Below are positions 23,101-35,248 of a DNA stretch of 64,000 nt, one piece after another (the first letter of the stretch is position 1; each line of letters starts with the position of its first letter). The position numbers and the translations under genes are program-made. Below the pieces are notes generated by a model, which was given only the letters and a program-made list of their open reading frames with translations, was not told where the DNA came from and did no database searches. The stretch comes from Rhynchospora pubera (lineage: Eukaryota; Streptophyta; Magnoliopsida; Poales; Cyperaceae), in assembly GCA_028095005.1 (NCBI GenBank), contig JAMFTS010000071.1:35135-99134 (forward strand). Reading direction: 5' to 3'.

Positions 23101-24940
23101 ATCTAACACAAATGACGAATGAATGCATAGTAGAAAGAGAATTTGAAATGAAATAAGCATTAAATGGCAATTGTATAAGAACTGAGGAGTGACATTCTAA
23201 TGACATCTGGGATAACAATGAAAATTGAAAGGGAGACTCACGATGTCTGAAAGTATGCATAAAGGAATGGCAGGGACTAAAGTGAATAAAACGGCTGCAT
23301 GACATATTCCTGGAAATAGTGGTGAATTAAAGAAAATTAAAATAGATATATCTAATATCTCGACAATGCTTGAAAATATGTTTCAAATTACAACAAGGGA
23401 ATGTTAAGTAAATCAAAAGAGCATGTCAAAGTAATATGTTACCGAAGCCCTCTGAAGGGATGAGTAACATGGCATGAAATCCATGCATGGTCTTTAATTG
23501 TTTCATGAGCGTAGTACCTCAATCAAGCAGATGCAAAACATAAAAGCACCTCACTAGTGTAAGTTAATTAGTTCCTAAAGGCCACCAATTTGATTCCTAA
23601 GCTGAGCTCGTGGAGTAACTGAAGTGTTAATAAAAACCTTAATGGAAAAATAAATTGAAAGAAACAGCTCAAAAAGGAAGGCGGGACGATCTTGAGTAAC
23701 CTTCTTATGTCAACAATGAAGCAGCAAGGCCATGGGAATAGTTCGGTAAAGTTCTGACGGGTTGACCTATTTCGCCATGGCCAGCCCCTCCTTGGGAAGT
23801 CAAATTAAGGAGAAGCAATTGACCAGCACAAATCTTGACGCAACGTCGAACAGATGGATTCCCGGCGTAACGGCTCAGAGGGAGGAGGATCAGGCAGACA
23901 TGGCTTACAAACAAACATCCTCTGATAACGGGGACCACGAGGCGAACTTGGATCAAACTCAAGCCTCGGTGGTTCACTTGGTTGAACCTGAACCATGCGA
24001 CTCAATCCCCTTCAGCATAACGCCAGATCTTCTATGACGCTCAGCATAAAACGGATCCCTGACGACATAACAGCAAAACAACATATCACAACCAATCAGA
24101 AAATTCTGAGAAGTAAAAAAACTTCAAAAATGCATTAAAAATAGCTGGATTATCAGAAAAATTCTCATAAAATGTCAAAATGTCAAGAAAAATATGAGGA
24201 ATGTTTTGATATATCATGTCATGCCAAAATACTGAAGCACCAAACATTTTGAAATTAAAAGTCTAAAAGGATGACCATAATGGAAAATAATAAAATTAAG
24301 TCCCTCAAAGAAATTAAACAAAAGTCTCTTTTGAACATTGTTATGTTCTGAACAACTGAACATTTTATGTTCTGGACAGCAGGTACATTTGAACATTTTA
24401 TGTTCTGGACGACAGGTACGCCCGACATTTCGTGTTCCGAACAACAAGCACAGCCAAGCATTGAAATAAATGATGAAAATAAAAATCCAAACTCAAAAGT
24501 CCAACTGAAGATTGAAAATCTAAAACTCAAAAGTCCAACCCAAAGGTCCGGAATACCAAAATTCAAAAGCACAAACCAGATTCAAAGAGCAAACTTTAAA
24601 CCAAATCTGAAAATGCTAAAAAAAAAAACCAAAAGTCAAACTCAAAAGCTAAAATCCAGAAGTGCTAGCTTAAAAATGCAAGACTTAAAAGTCGAACTCA
24701 AAAGTCCAAAATCCTAAAAGTGCAAATTAAAAAGTCCAAACCTGAAAATGACATAAAGTCTAAAAGTGACACAAAGCCAAAAATGACACAAAGTCTAAAA
24801 GTGACCTAAAGAAACAAAGTTTAAAATAACATAAAGTCTTAAAAGTCTAAAATTCGTCCCATCAAGACTGCATAGCGTTTCGCCCTGAAGGAGACACCCT
24901 CCCGATATTCAGATTGAGAAAAGGAAAGGTCAATTCTGAA
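20186..24940. other. unassigned repeat-rich DNA
   Basis: No gene is recognised. A promoter-like and leader-like stretch lies at 21500-21690 (CTATAAAAG, then AATATAAATGAAATG), as in LTR U3/R regions. A motif of the form gagcgtgac-tggattcc recurs at about 21740, 21870 and 22318. A GC-richer island at 23760-24037 holds a 91-codon open frame without a known domain. From 24480 to 24850 there is a low-complexity run built on 'aaaagtccaa'. The whole looks like decayed LTR-retrotransposon non-coding DNA. Confidence 0.4.
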
Positions 24941-24949
24941 TTATCACTG

Positions 24950-25313
24950 AAGTTCCTGTCGAGAGAAGGCATAGCGCATCTGTACTCGCGACTTGAACGA
25001 AATTCTAAAAATCTCTAAAATCTCTAAACGACCGAGAGTTGACCTAGAATACCCTATTTTCTAGTGTCGGACTCGAATCTTAAAGCTTGTTTCTACAAGT
25101 CCACAGCATGTTTGACCCGAAACAGACTGAAATCTGATGCCCAATTGACCAGAAGAAAAGACAACCGATGGCCATCACCCAAGTTCCTGTCAAGAGGAGG
25201 CACAGCGCATCTGTACTCAAGACTTGAACGAAATCCCAAAATCTCTGAATTCCCAAACGATTGAGGATTGATCTAGGATACCAAATTTCCTAGCATCAAA
25301 CTCGAAAATCTTT
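24950..25313. repeat. direct repeat of about 130 bp
   Basis: 24950-25083 and 25181-25313 share 'aagttcctgtc', 'catctgtactc' and 'gacttgaacgaaat' in the same order with about 80% identity. It is a local duplication in probable retroelement DNA. Confidence 0.7.
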
Positions 25314-26765
25314 GTGACGGCACTAAGTCTGACCCAGCAAAGTAAAAACACCCTTAATGTCTTAAAATGTGTAATCAAAGTATTAAATTGCATTGCATTG
25401 TTCATGTTTGCATTGCACTGTTCAAATAACTGCCCCTTTGCATTACCTCTACCCTACCAAGACACAATCCTTTTATTAAAAATGGACTTCATCCACTTAC
25501 GACATCTAAACTTTGATTATCCCGATCTAGAGGTGCTCTTGGCCCAGTATGTAACTGAGTCCGGAGGTAATTAACAGTAGGGGCTTGCGCCTACTGGAAG
25601 AAAAGGACCTACAACAAACAATCAACTCTCGAGGTACTTAGAACCGCATTAGTGCCCTTCGCTCGTTTGGAATGGGCAGTAACGACGGGTCTCAAGATGC
25701 TCGAGGGGTATCTGATCCGCATTTTCTTCGCCCCATAGAGGACTATCTGATCTTCCGTGGTTGGACTGAAAAAATGCGAGACACTATAAAAAATATATTT
25801 AAGATACATTGTTCTTTGTCACTAGTCCAAAAACTGATTTTTAATTTTAAATTACAAGAAATTAAACTTTACTGAGCACTAAACTTGATTTTAATTAATA
25901 AAAGGAAGCTAAATACATTAGTCTCGGCAATGAAGCCAACAAGTGGTCCGTGACTGAGTTTTTCGTGTCTTTTTTTGTCTCAAATCGCGAGGTCGAATTA
26001 GGAGAAGTAAAATTCAGTGAAGAAGTTTCGGTTTGACATCGTTCTGGTTAAGTAAGCAACAGATTGCGACATGCTTTCGCTTGCGATCAAATTAAGTAGG
26101 ATCGGAATTTATCGAGCACAAAGTCTATGGCGAGAAATTCATCAAAGTATATATTATTTTAGAAAATTGCATCCGAATCCGAAAAAACTATTGGATAACA
26201 ATTCTCCGGACACACACCAGATAGCCTCTATCTAGTTTATCTAAAAAAACAATTCTCCGGACAGTAAATTTGGTCGGATTTTTTGTTGCAACGACTGAAG
26301 GTGTGTGGCTATATAGTCAATCACGGATAAATAAAAATAGCCGCAGAGGATCCGTCAAGACCATGAAACGATGTGAAGGATAATTTCGGCCGGATTCCCA
26401 TGTTCACACGTGATAATCCCTGAATTTGCTCTTTTTTTTTTTTTCTTAGTTCACTCTTGGGATGAATAAATGAATTTGCACTTTTTTTTTTTACCTTGGG
26501 CTGACCATAGAGGTGCACTACTCCCGATGGGATGGGTGACGGTCAAAAAGTACACTTAGTCTCATTTTTGTACCGAGATTTTCTGTGTCGGTTAAAAGCA
26601 GATATTTGTAATTTTTTGGATGCACCTCCTATGCACAAAAGACAGCTTTATAAAATCAAGGGGATTCCTTTTTTTCCCCAAATATTCATAATGTAAAATT
26701 CTTATACATTATAAAAGTATTATATTATCAACATACTAAAAATTAATAAAAATATAAAAATAAAT
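25314..26765. other. unassigned non-coding DNA before the Helitron 3' end
   Basis: No gene, RNA gene or repeat with clear ends was recognised. Short open frames here lack domains. Confidence 0.4.
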
Positions 26766-26799
26766 CGCGCAACGCGTAAAAGACCACTAGTTATTTGTG

Positions 26800-27984
26800 G
26801 TTGTGTAGTTAGTTTGCATGGAGTTGAGAATCTTCACATAGTAGATGGTCACTAGTTTTTCGTCCTTCCTTTAGCCAAGCAACGCTCCAACCGCACAGTC
26901 ACTTGCGTCGAACATGATCTCAAATGGTTGGGACCGATCCTGTGGTTGCAAAATAGATGTTCAAATAAGGTCTTACTTCAACCTGCAAAAAAATTAAACA
27001 CGATCATCATCAAATATAAATTCAACATCTTCAATCAAAAGATTTCAGAGAAGTTTGACAACTTTAGAAAATTTTTTACTGAAGCGGTGATAAAATCTGG
27101 CATGTCCCAAAAACTTCAGATGTCCTTGATATTGGTAGGCACATCCACCTTCTTGATCACTTCTATTTTTGTCTTGTCCACTTCAATACCCCTCGAGGTC
27201 ACCATGTGTTCAAGAACAATCTTTTACTGCTCTATAAAGTGACACTTATCATAATTTAAGACTAGGCTCACTTTCTTAAATCTTTGGAAAATTTTAAAAA
27301 GATTAGTTCGACATAAGTCAAAAGAAGTACCATACACTGAAAAATCATGCATGAAAATTTATAATTTCCTTCTCAATGAGATTGAAAAATATTGTAACGA
27401 CTCTTTGGAACGTGGTTGGTGTATTACATAACCCAAAAAACATCTTACAATATGCAAAAGTACCATATGTGCATGTAAAGATAGTCTTTATTTGGTCCTC
27501 AAAATGGATGAATATTTGGGAAAAATCAAAATAACCATCAAGATGACAAAAATAAGAGTGATTAGCGAGTCTTAAAAGAAGTTGGCTAAAGACAATAGAA
27601 AATGGTTCTTACGAATGGCGACATTGAAGTTAAGATAGTCAATGCACATGCGTCATTTGGACACAATACGTATTTGAAGAAACTAATCTTTATAGTCCTT
27701 CACCACCATGGTACTGTCTTTTTTAGCCACAACATAGGCCAAACTCATCCACTTGCTGTCAAAGATTGAATAGATTGATCTCCGCATCAAGTGCCTTGAG
27801 AATCTGCTTCTTCACGATCTCCTTAAAATTAAGATTTAGTTTCCTTTGATTCTCCATAGATGGCTTATGGTCATCCTCCAATAATGATACAATGTATGCA
27901 TAAAGATGGATAAATTCCCTTCAAGTCGCTAATTGTGTATCTAATTATCTTTTTGTGCGACCTTTACTCGCTCAAAAGCCTCCT
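26800..27984 (-). pseudogene. Athila/gypsy reverse transcriptase-RNase H relic (downstream half)
   Basis: Read on the minus strand, with stops and frame breaks, the order of a Ty3/gypsy pol is visible. It runs: a pre-RT segment resembling DLKGISPSLC (seen as DLKGIYPSLC); the palm segment with MHDFSVYG (normally MDDFSVYG, so the catalytic YxDD-type Asp pair is damaged); KCHFIEQ and a GIEVDKTKIEVI stretch; then the RNase H connection. The upstream continuation of the same gene is at 45113-45310, so the relic was split by the insertion at 27985-45112. It is not functional. The plus-strand frame at 26928-27242 is a shadow. Confidence 0.75.
27964..27984. repeat. left copy of a 21-bp duplication bounding a 17-kb insertion
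   Basis: The 21 bases from 27964 are identical to 45113-45133 (core ACTCGCTCAAAAGCC). Both copies encode the same pol codons (RRLLSE on the minus strand), so the sequence was present once before the insertion. A second partial duplication (aattatctttt-gtgcgac) sits on either side of the left copy. Confidence 0.8.
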
Positions 27985-28004
27985 AATTATCTTTTCGTGC
28001 GACT

Positions 28005-28140
28005 TTTTACACTGTGGTTGGATTAGATGAGGGGACGGAAAGGAAAGAAAAATATAGAAGGAAATAGAATGGGAGGGAATGGCAAGGAAAAAAGTAAATT
28101 TTCCCTCCCTTCTTTTTTCGTGTTTGGATGCTATAATTAA
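28005..28140. mobile_element. MITE-like inverted-repeat element
   Basis: The left part (gttggattagatgagggg) and right part (ccctcccttc, then gtgtttggatgc) are inverted relatives. A similar, inverted piece lies at 44945-45112. The ends are not sharp. Confidence 0.4.
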
Positions 28141-28568
28141 ACAAAGGTAAAATAAAAAATAATTAGATAAAGTGACTATCATACCCTTGCAATTGTGTTT
28201 TTTTTATTATTTGGTTTAATAATAAATCTACCGTGACACTAAAAGCCCTTGAATTTAATTTATGCCTATCCTTACCAGGGTTAATTTAATAAATTTTCTT
28301 TTTTAATTTTGATGACAAATATTGAATTACAAACTAATAATAATTTGTTACCTCAGTAACAAACAACCATAAATTTTACTTCAAAAGTATTAAGTTTTGG
28401 GAAATTTGATTGATAATTATTACTCTAAATCAATATTTGAGCCTTTTGAAAAGTCTTATTTCACTCACAACACCATGCAACGCAAGAGTTCCTGGAATTA
28501 CAAAAATGACACGTACGAGACCCATGTAGACTGGTATTGGCTTCTAAAATTGCCTCTTTTTTTTTACA
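28141..28568. other. AT-rich spacer, nothing recognised
   Basis: No gene or repeat found. Confidence 0.4.
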
Positions 28569-28579
28569 TTTTCTAATGG

Positions 28580-30120
28580 GAATTACTTGTGACAATCAAC
28601 ACTCGTGCAATCAAGCAATCAACAGGGAATCGCTCCTCTCGACTCACCCTTCCCTTCTTTTACCCTCTCCGTCTCCTCTCTCCCTCCGATTCAGACCTCC
28701 TCACAATCACAATCACAAAATTCGATTCAGATCTCCACCACCTCCTTCGCTCCCCTCTCCTCACGTCCGCCTCTCCTCTCCTCCGTCTCGCCTCCGCCTC
28801 CGCCTCTCCTCTCCTCCGCCTCCGCCTCATCTCAGCCTCTCCTTCGCTTCTCCTCTCCTCCGCCTCACCTTTCCTCCGCCTCGCATCTGTCTCCGCCTCA
28901 CCTCAGTCTCTCTTCTCCTCCGCCTCTTGTCTCCTCCGCCTTACCTTTCCTCCGCCTCGCATCTGTCTCCGCCTCACCTCAGTCTCTCTTCTCCTCCGCC
29001 TCTTGTCTCCTCCGCCTCACCTCCACCTCTGCCTCCCCTCACTGCTCCCTCTCCTATACCAATCAGATCTGGTTGAGGAAGAAAGAAGTAGAAATCAAGA
29101 AGGATAAGAAGAGAAAAGAGGTTTAGATCTAGTTCTGTTACAACTTGGGAGTAACTAAATTGCTATAAGGGATGATATTAATTAGTACATGGGAGTATCT
29201 AATATGTATAAGGAAGTAAATAATATTCATGCCTGATTTTGCTGTTTTTTTGGGAGTAACTAAATTACTATAAGGGAGGAAATTGATCAGTATAAGGGAG
29301 TAAATAATATAAATAATGGAGTAAATAATATTCATATATGATTCTGCTGTTATTTGAGAGTAACTAAATAGTTATAAGGGAGTAAATAACTAGTATAAAA
29401 GGAGTATCTAATATGTATAAGGAAGTAAATAATATTCATATTTGATTCTGTTGTTGTTTGGGAGTAACTAAATAGCTATTAGGGAGTAAATAACTAGTAT
29501 AAAAGAAGTATCTAATATGTATGAAGGAGTAAATAATATTCAGAACTGATTCTACTGTTGTTTGGGAGTAACTAAATAACTCTAAGGGAGTAAATAAGTA
29601 ATAGTACGGGAGTTTTTAACACAAGTAAAGGAGTAAATAATATTCATATCTGATTCTGTTGTTGTTTAAGAGTAACTAAATAGCTATAAGGGAGTAAATA
29701 ATTAGTAGTAAGGAAGTATTTAATACAAGTGAGTGAGTAAATAATATTTAATTTATTATTCTGATATCGGCAGGGCTGTGACGGGAGGGTTGCGCGACGG
29801 CGACGGCGACGGCAGGGCTGGGCTGGACTGGGCTGCACGACGGCAGGACAGGGCCCCTCGACGACGAAGGCAGGGCCGCTCGACGGCGACGACAGGGCCG
29901 CTCGACGGCGACGGTAGGGCTGCGCGACGGCGTGCGGTGAGAGAGGAGAGACAGAATAAAGGGTTGAAGCGGGTGAAGCGAGGTGAGGGGGAAGGGAGAC
30001 GCGGGTGAGGTGGAAGGTAGATGCGGTTTCCGTATTTGACAGGGATCGGAAATTTTTTTTTCTATTTTTGGAGTCTGATTGCTTGATTGCCTGAAATGTT
30101 GATTGCACTTATCAGCTCCG
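28580..30120. mobile_element. non-autonomous MULE with minisatellite core, copy 1
   Basis: A 1541-bp element flanked by the perfect 11-bp duplication TTTTCTAATGG (28569-28579 and 30121-30131). The subterminal ends are inverted: the left contains CAATCAACA and GCAATCAAGCAATCA, and the right contains TGATTGCTTGATTGC and TGTTGATTG. Inside, in order: a pyrimidine-rich arm of about 450 bp (CTCCTCCGCCTC type), about six direct repeats of 104 bp (29147-29760), a purine/GC-rich arm of about 250 bp (GACGGCGACGG type), then the right end. Three overlapping C-rich frames (28537-29126) are composition artefacts. No transposase is present. TSD length and TIRs fit Mutator-like elements. Confidence 0.8.
29147..29760. 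repeat. 104-bp tandem repeats inside the MULE
   Basis: Unit starts (gggagtaactaaat) fall near 29147, 29252, 29356, 29460, 29564 and 29668, spaced 104-105 bases. Each unit also contains 'ggagtaaataatattcat' and 'tgattctg-tgtt'. The same repeat family is in the second MULE copy (60989-61580). Confidence 0.9.
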
Positions 30121-30131
30121 TTTTCTAATGG

Positions 30132-30383
30132 AGAGAAACACGTAGAGAACAAAACAAGTTTGAAGAATAGAATTTGGATAATGCAAGCCAGCAGAGCAAA
30201 TAGCCCACAAATCTCCACTACTTATAAAGCATCAGTAGAACAGGCATAAACTTCGAGTTAAAAGGGAATTACACCCCGTAATATCAAATATGGATCATTG
30301 ATTTTGTTAATCTACTATGATCTACGGTTTAGATTCAAATATCAGACTAAAAGGTCGACCTTTTAACAGGAACTGTCTAGGCG
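30132..30383. other. flank between the MULE and gene fragments
   Basis: No gene. It contains a perfect 14-bp palindrome AAAGGTCGACCTTT at about 30352-30365. An A/TCTACTATGATC junction at 30310-30311 could be the 5' end of the Helitron that ends at 44840. Confidence 0.3.
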
Positions 30384-30470
30384 GTGCGTTGGTAAAGCGC
30401 GTTGGCGTTGGTAAAGCGCGTTGGTTCGTTCGCTGGCGCGCTACGGTTCGATTCTTTAACAACGCAATTT
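30384..30470 (+). repeat. tRNA-like promoter boxes with an internal 19-bp duplication (SINE-like)
   Basis: gcgttggtaaagcgcgttg occurs twice in a row, followed by CGGTTCGATTC, which matches a pol III B box. The A-box-like part is GTTGGTAAAGCGC. No complete tRNA cloverleaf and no target duplication were found, so a SINE head or decayed tRNA pseudogene is possible. Confidence 0.35.
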
Positions 30471-33400
30471 TTTCCCTTTTTTATTTCATACGCTCCCTTC
30501 CTGTTTGTTTCCTCATTGTAAGTATCTCAATTTCAAACCCTGAAAGTACTGTAGGTAAAGCTCATATCGCAACGGTTGTGTTACTGTTCTGGAATGGATC
30601 TGAGCCCTTCGTCTTCGCTAGCGCTGCTGCCTTTTCTCTAGCTTTCGCGAAGGTTCCTCCACAAACACAGACACAGACACATCTCGGTTGTTCCTCTCTC
30701 TTCGATGGATCTGATCTAGCTTTGATGCTCTCCCATTTCGCCTTCCTCCTTTCTACGCTGAAGCATCGCCTCGATTGACCTTCCCCTTGGTCCATCGCTG
30801 CACCCAATCCTTTTTGTTTTCGCTGTTTTGCTTCTAGGTCTGATCACTGTTCCCGATCTCCAGAGTCTCTCGCTCTCTTGCTCTGATAATCTGTTCTCTG
30901 CGTTGTTCCGCTCAGCTGTTCCTCGGAGGTGCTTTTTTTTCTTGCTTTTCCCCTTCTTCGTTTGCTCTGTCTTCTTATCTTGCTTTTGATTCGTAGCAGG
31001 ATTCTTTTCCTTTTTTTTTGCTCCGTTGTTGTTCTTATTGACCTTCAGAAATGTTAAATTTTTTCCATCCGTAGTTTTTTTGTCTTTGCTGCTGGTCTGT
31101 TTGCTTCTGCTTTGCACAGCTGCTCTCATTGGTTGGAGGACTCCATTTGGTGCGGTATAATTTCTTTTGGTCGCTCTTTTTTTTGTTTTTGTTTTCATTC
31201 TTAGGGATTCTTCATGTTTTTGTGCTATTCTGTATGCCAAAAAAATGCTGCTAGGTACAAGGAGTATTTCCTGCTGTTCTGTGCAGCGAAAAGGTTGGCG
31301 ATAGAAGGGTCGTACGGCGATGGAAGGGTCGGCGAATGCTCAATTGAGAAGCTTCTTCTCTGCTCTTCCCACCCATACGACACAGTGTAGTTTCTCGCCT
31401 TCTCTCCTTTCGCAGATTGATGAGGAAATCTACCTTTGTCCCTCTTTTGCTTCTCCTCGACAACATCCCTCTCCCAGGTTAGGACCCTTTTCAGTCATTC
31501 CCATCTCTTGCTCTTCTCTAGTCTGAAAGATAAAGTGGAAGGCTGATTTCAATTTCAATTAAGAGTTCCTTAATCCTTATTTTGTTGCATACAAAATAAT
31601 TTGGCACAATCGATTTTAAAAGTTTCGAAAACCAGCTTTCAATTGCATGCTATATATGTTTTGCGGCAAAAAAGTTGGGAGGTAACTGTTGAATCTGATT
31701 TGACATAATTGATTAACATTACAATTGCTGATGCCATAATTTGGCAAGATTTATTAATAGTACACATTACCGATGCCGGTAGTGAATAGTAAGAAAAAAA
31801 TTATTGCAGAATTAGAGTTATAAACTTGCTAAAAATTTTAATCACAATCTTCAGTAAGCAAAATTGTACATCTTCGTTTTCTTTGCACTTCGTTGGATGT
31901 TTTCTCATCTAAGTTCTTCATTGGGTAGGCACTAGGAAAGTGGAAGCAAAGGGAGATGTGGCTGTACCTTTTACCTTTTATAACTTTTTTTTAGATTGTT
32001 GCTTTCATCTTGCCGTTGCTTTTTGTGTTAGATTTAAGGTCAATTTCTTTCTATTGAGCAATGATATAATCAATTTGAAATCATAAATATTAATCGTTAG
32101 ACAAAAATTTAAATGATGAATCGTTTACTTTTTTGAGTTTTAGATGATAGATACTCCGATGAAACCATTCGGAAATGGTGGATTTCAAGCATGCTATAGA
32201 AACTTCTTGGGGCGCTTTGCCAATCATTTTTAGCTAAACACATTATTAGTGCATTAGTATGTGCCTATTGTTTTTAACTGAACACATGGTGACTGAGTTA
32301 CCTTAGATGACAGTAGCACTGACGTTTTTTTTTTTTGCTATTTCTTTCAAATTTTTAAAATTATACTGTGATCTAGCTAAAATGATTCCATCTAACATCT
32401 CTAAGTTGATGTAGGAATATTGCCATATCAGACACAATTTGATTTGATCAGAGTCATGCCAACAATGGTGCGAGATGCCAAAGTAAGTTATTCCTAACAC
32501 TTTGCCTCAACAAAATAAAGGTTTCTGAGAGTTATATATTTAATTGAAACAATACATAGTATTTATTTTTTTTTTTAAATGATCAATCTGGACAATGCTA
32601 TACTGCTAGGTTCCATGTTTAGTATTGGATAATTTGTAGGATAGTATAGTGATAACATAATTGCAGCAATATCAAGATAATGATAGCACGATTACAGTGA
32701 TATGATACAATTAAATGAGTGATATCTACCTACTGAGTGTTAGAAAACATGAAGCTATTTGTATTGATATATTTTGAAAAGTTTCTTTAATGCAGCACGA
32801 GATTTATGTTTCTGGCACTCTCAATTTTCATGTGCAGATTGGATACATGTCGTTCATTGGTAACCATCCTGATGTGCACAGTTCATATATCCAATTTTAC
32901 TCAAGTTTTGATAGAAAAGCTATTGAAGAGTCGAGAAAAGCTTTGAGGCGGTGCTGAAAGAGTTGCTTTTAATAAGAGGCATGCACCTGTTCAAAAGTTT
33001 CAGTTTGCCTCTCTTTCTCTCAGTTTTTTTGCCATTTTTGCTTCAAATAGTTTACAATGAGCTCTTCTCCATCTCTGTTTAGCATCAGTTTGATTTCAAT
33101 TGGAATAAAGAGGATATAGATTTTGGTGGCTATTTGATTTTTTTAACTATGTATGTGTATTTAATTGAGAACTTAGTGATGGAATGAGTTATCTGAGATA
33201 CTGAAAAGTGTTGATAATCTAACATAGTAAAGTAAGCAGCAGCTTTGGACATTGTGGGTTAGATTATTGTCACCTTTGAGACTCTTTAGGAGAGGACATA
33301 ATTTAATTTGATTAAAACTCTTCAAACCTTGGTCTAAACATTCTGAAGGATGGCATATTAAAACTCTTCAGACTCTTCAAATTTATTTTTCTCATCTAAT

Positions 33401-35243
33401 TATCTTTTGATTAAATTTTAATAGGAAAAGTATCAACCCCGAGGAAGGAAGCTGCTCTCTCCTTGGGCCGTTAAATGGTAAGTCCTTGGTTTCATCTTAT
33501 TGAACCGTCCTGCTTTTACTAAATCATGAATGAGGTCGAACTTTTGATTGAACCTGAGAAGTAAGTAAAGAAGGTGCTTGAGCATTATATGTGGTGAATG
33601 TTTGTAGTTTCCGTTTTTCTCAGATAAAAAATTTCCCATCTTGCGTTATACGTGATTCCTTTTTTTTTTTATTAAAATTTCAGTTCTCATGAAGATTTGT
33701 CAGCAAAGGTAACAGAAGCTTTGCAAACAAGATAAAAAAAACCCACAAGATCTCAAGTCCATTTGTGCTGACCAAAGCTCTTTCAATGGTGTCCATACTG
33801 GTGCTAGCATCTAATTTGACATATTATGCAACTATTCATTTGCTTACTTTATTAAATATATATAGTTCAAAGGCTAATCTGAATGGAAGAGTTTTTTGAA
33901 ATTGATAAAAGATATGTTTACAGGTTTAAATTCCCTTAAAAAAAATGAATAAGAACAAGAAATGACTAATTTTTCAAATCGATACAATCACTATTCGTAG
34001 TGCATCATTTGTTCGTTTGATCTTATTTCCAAGAGGTTCTTGTAATTTTCTCTTTTAGTTGTACATTGGATATCTAATTGATTTGTTTTGGTCTGATTTG
34101 TAAGGATCGACATATATATCACTATCTCTGCATATCAGTTTGTTATGATAAAAATTTGTTGACTGAACATGTTATATTTTGAAGATTATTTATGGATATT
34201 TCAATTTTTTCCAGGAAGGACTTGCATATATTGAGCTGATCCATCATCTAGGTTTGTTGTAAAATTTGAAATTAACTTTCACTATTAGCTGCTTTACAAA
34301 AAGATTAGGCTTTAAAAATGACTGGACAGGTTAGTATTATTTTGTTTGGATATCTATTAGTTTTTTCTTCGGCCCCAATTTGGCTCCTCTTTAATTGTTA
34401 CGGACACAGTTTGGTTCTGTTATAGTCTGGACTGAAGATCATAACTTTATCAATTAAAGAATAATTTGCCCAGTTTGTCCACATTTGATGATCCTTTTAC
34501 AACTTTTACAATATGTAAAATCGTTGTTATGTTTAATATTTTTTTCTAATAGGATTTTGATTCTGCCTTTCAGGATTAGTAAAAAGGTGGGGGTCTGACA
34601 TATTTCTGCTTACAAATTTATCTGCTACATAATAGTTTTGATATCCTACCTATGAAGTATTTTATGTGTGTTTTTGTTGTCTGATGAGGTCATATTTGGA
34701 GCAGTTGTACTATCAATTTCATGCACTGAATACGAAAGGGCCTTACATGGAACGCAAAATGGTAACCTCATATATGCATTATGTATTTTTTTTTCTATGT
34801 CTAAAATCTATCCATTGATATATTATGCATGATTTATTTTTCAAAAATTTAGATTTATACTTGCCATTTGATATTTTTGGATGTTAGTGATCAAATTGTT
34901 CCTTTCAATTATCGAGTCTTGCCAATCTACATTTAACAATTTCTAAAATTAATCAATTCATTGGAAGAAAGACAATGAAGAGAAAATATCTGTGTTTAAA
35001 TGGTTAGGGCACTAACAAGCTGGGAACTATTGTAGATGTGAATTGCTTTTTTTTTCCCCTTTTTATATATCCTGCCAATCTACCATTATTTGTCCTCCCA
35101 CATAATATAGCTTTCATTCGAGTATTCTTATGTATTAACAAGATTATTGCTCCAGCCCTTCTAAAAGTGTATCATGAATGAAATAAAATCAAATTATAGC
35201 TCTATAATATGGATTTCCAGCTCTTATTAATTGCTCTTACATG
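30471..35243 (+). other. captured or decayed plant gene fragments, origin not recognised
   Basis: The stretch alternates GC-richer exon-like pieces with AT-rich intron-like DNA. There is a leader-like CT-rich part at 30590-30900 and an exon-like piece ending at a good donor at 31477. An open 32410-32480 piece (PYQTQFDLIRVMPT) is followed by GTAAG. A piece at 32796-32960 behind an AG acceptor ends in a stop (GYMSFIGNHPDV, then RKALRRC). Small exons lie near 33430 and 33680. I do not recognise the parent gene(s). No complete frame spans them. Confidence 0.4.
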
Positions 35244-35248
35244 TTGCT

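Larger units (their letters stand above)
18342..26790 (+). mobile_element. possible large Helitron carrying nested retroelement sequence
   Basis: The left end TCTCTACTACATTAAAATG resembles the common plant Helitron 5' end. The right end has the core CGCGCAACGCG (26766-26776), ten bases, then CTAG (26787-26790) followed by T, a degenerate form of the plant Helitron 3' hairpin. The left flanking base is T, not the expected A. No Rep/helicase frame was seen. About 8.4 kb lie between the ends, including the LINE at 19330. The pairing of the two ends is inference. Confidence 0.4.

Noticed and set aside
26928..27242. 104-codon plus-strand frame
   Set aside because: It is antisense to the gypsy RT-RNase H relic.
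28537..29126. Three overlapping frames of 170-180 codons
   Set aside because: They lie in the pyrimidine-rich arm of the MULE and consist of Ser/Pro/Leu runs in all frames, which follows from base composition.
29644..30218. Open frames on the minus strand across the GC-rich arm of the MULE
   Set aside because: They cross the element end and its repeat, and both frames are low complexity.
30562..31240. Minus-strand frames of 81 and 174 codons
   Set aside because: They are Lys/Arg/Gln-rich low complexity, antisense to a CT-rich leader-like segment, without any domain.
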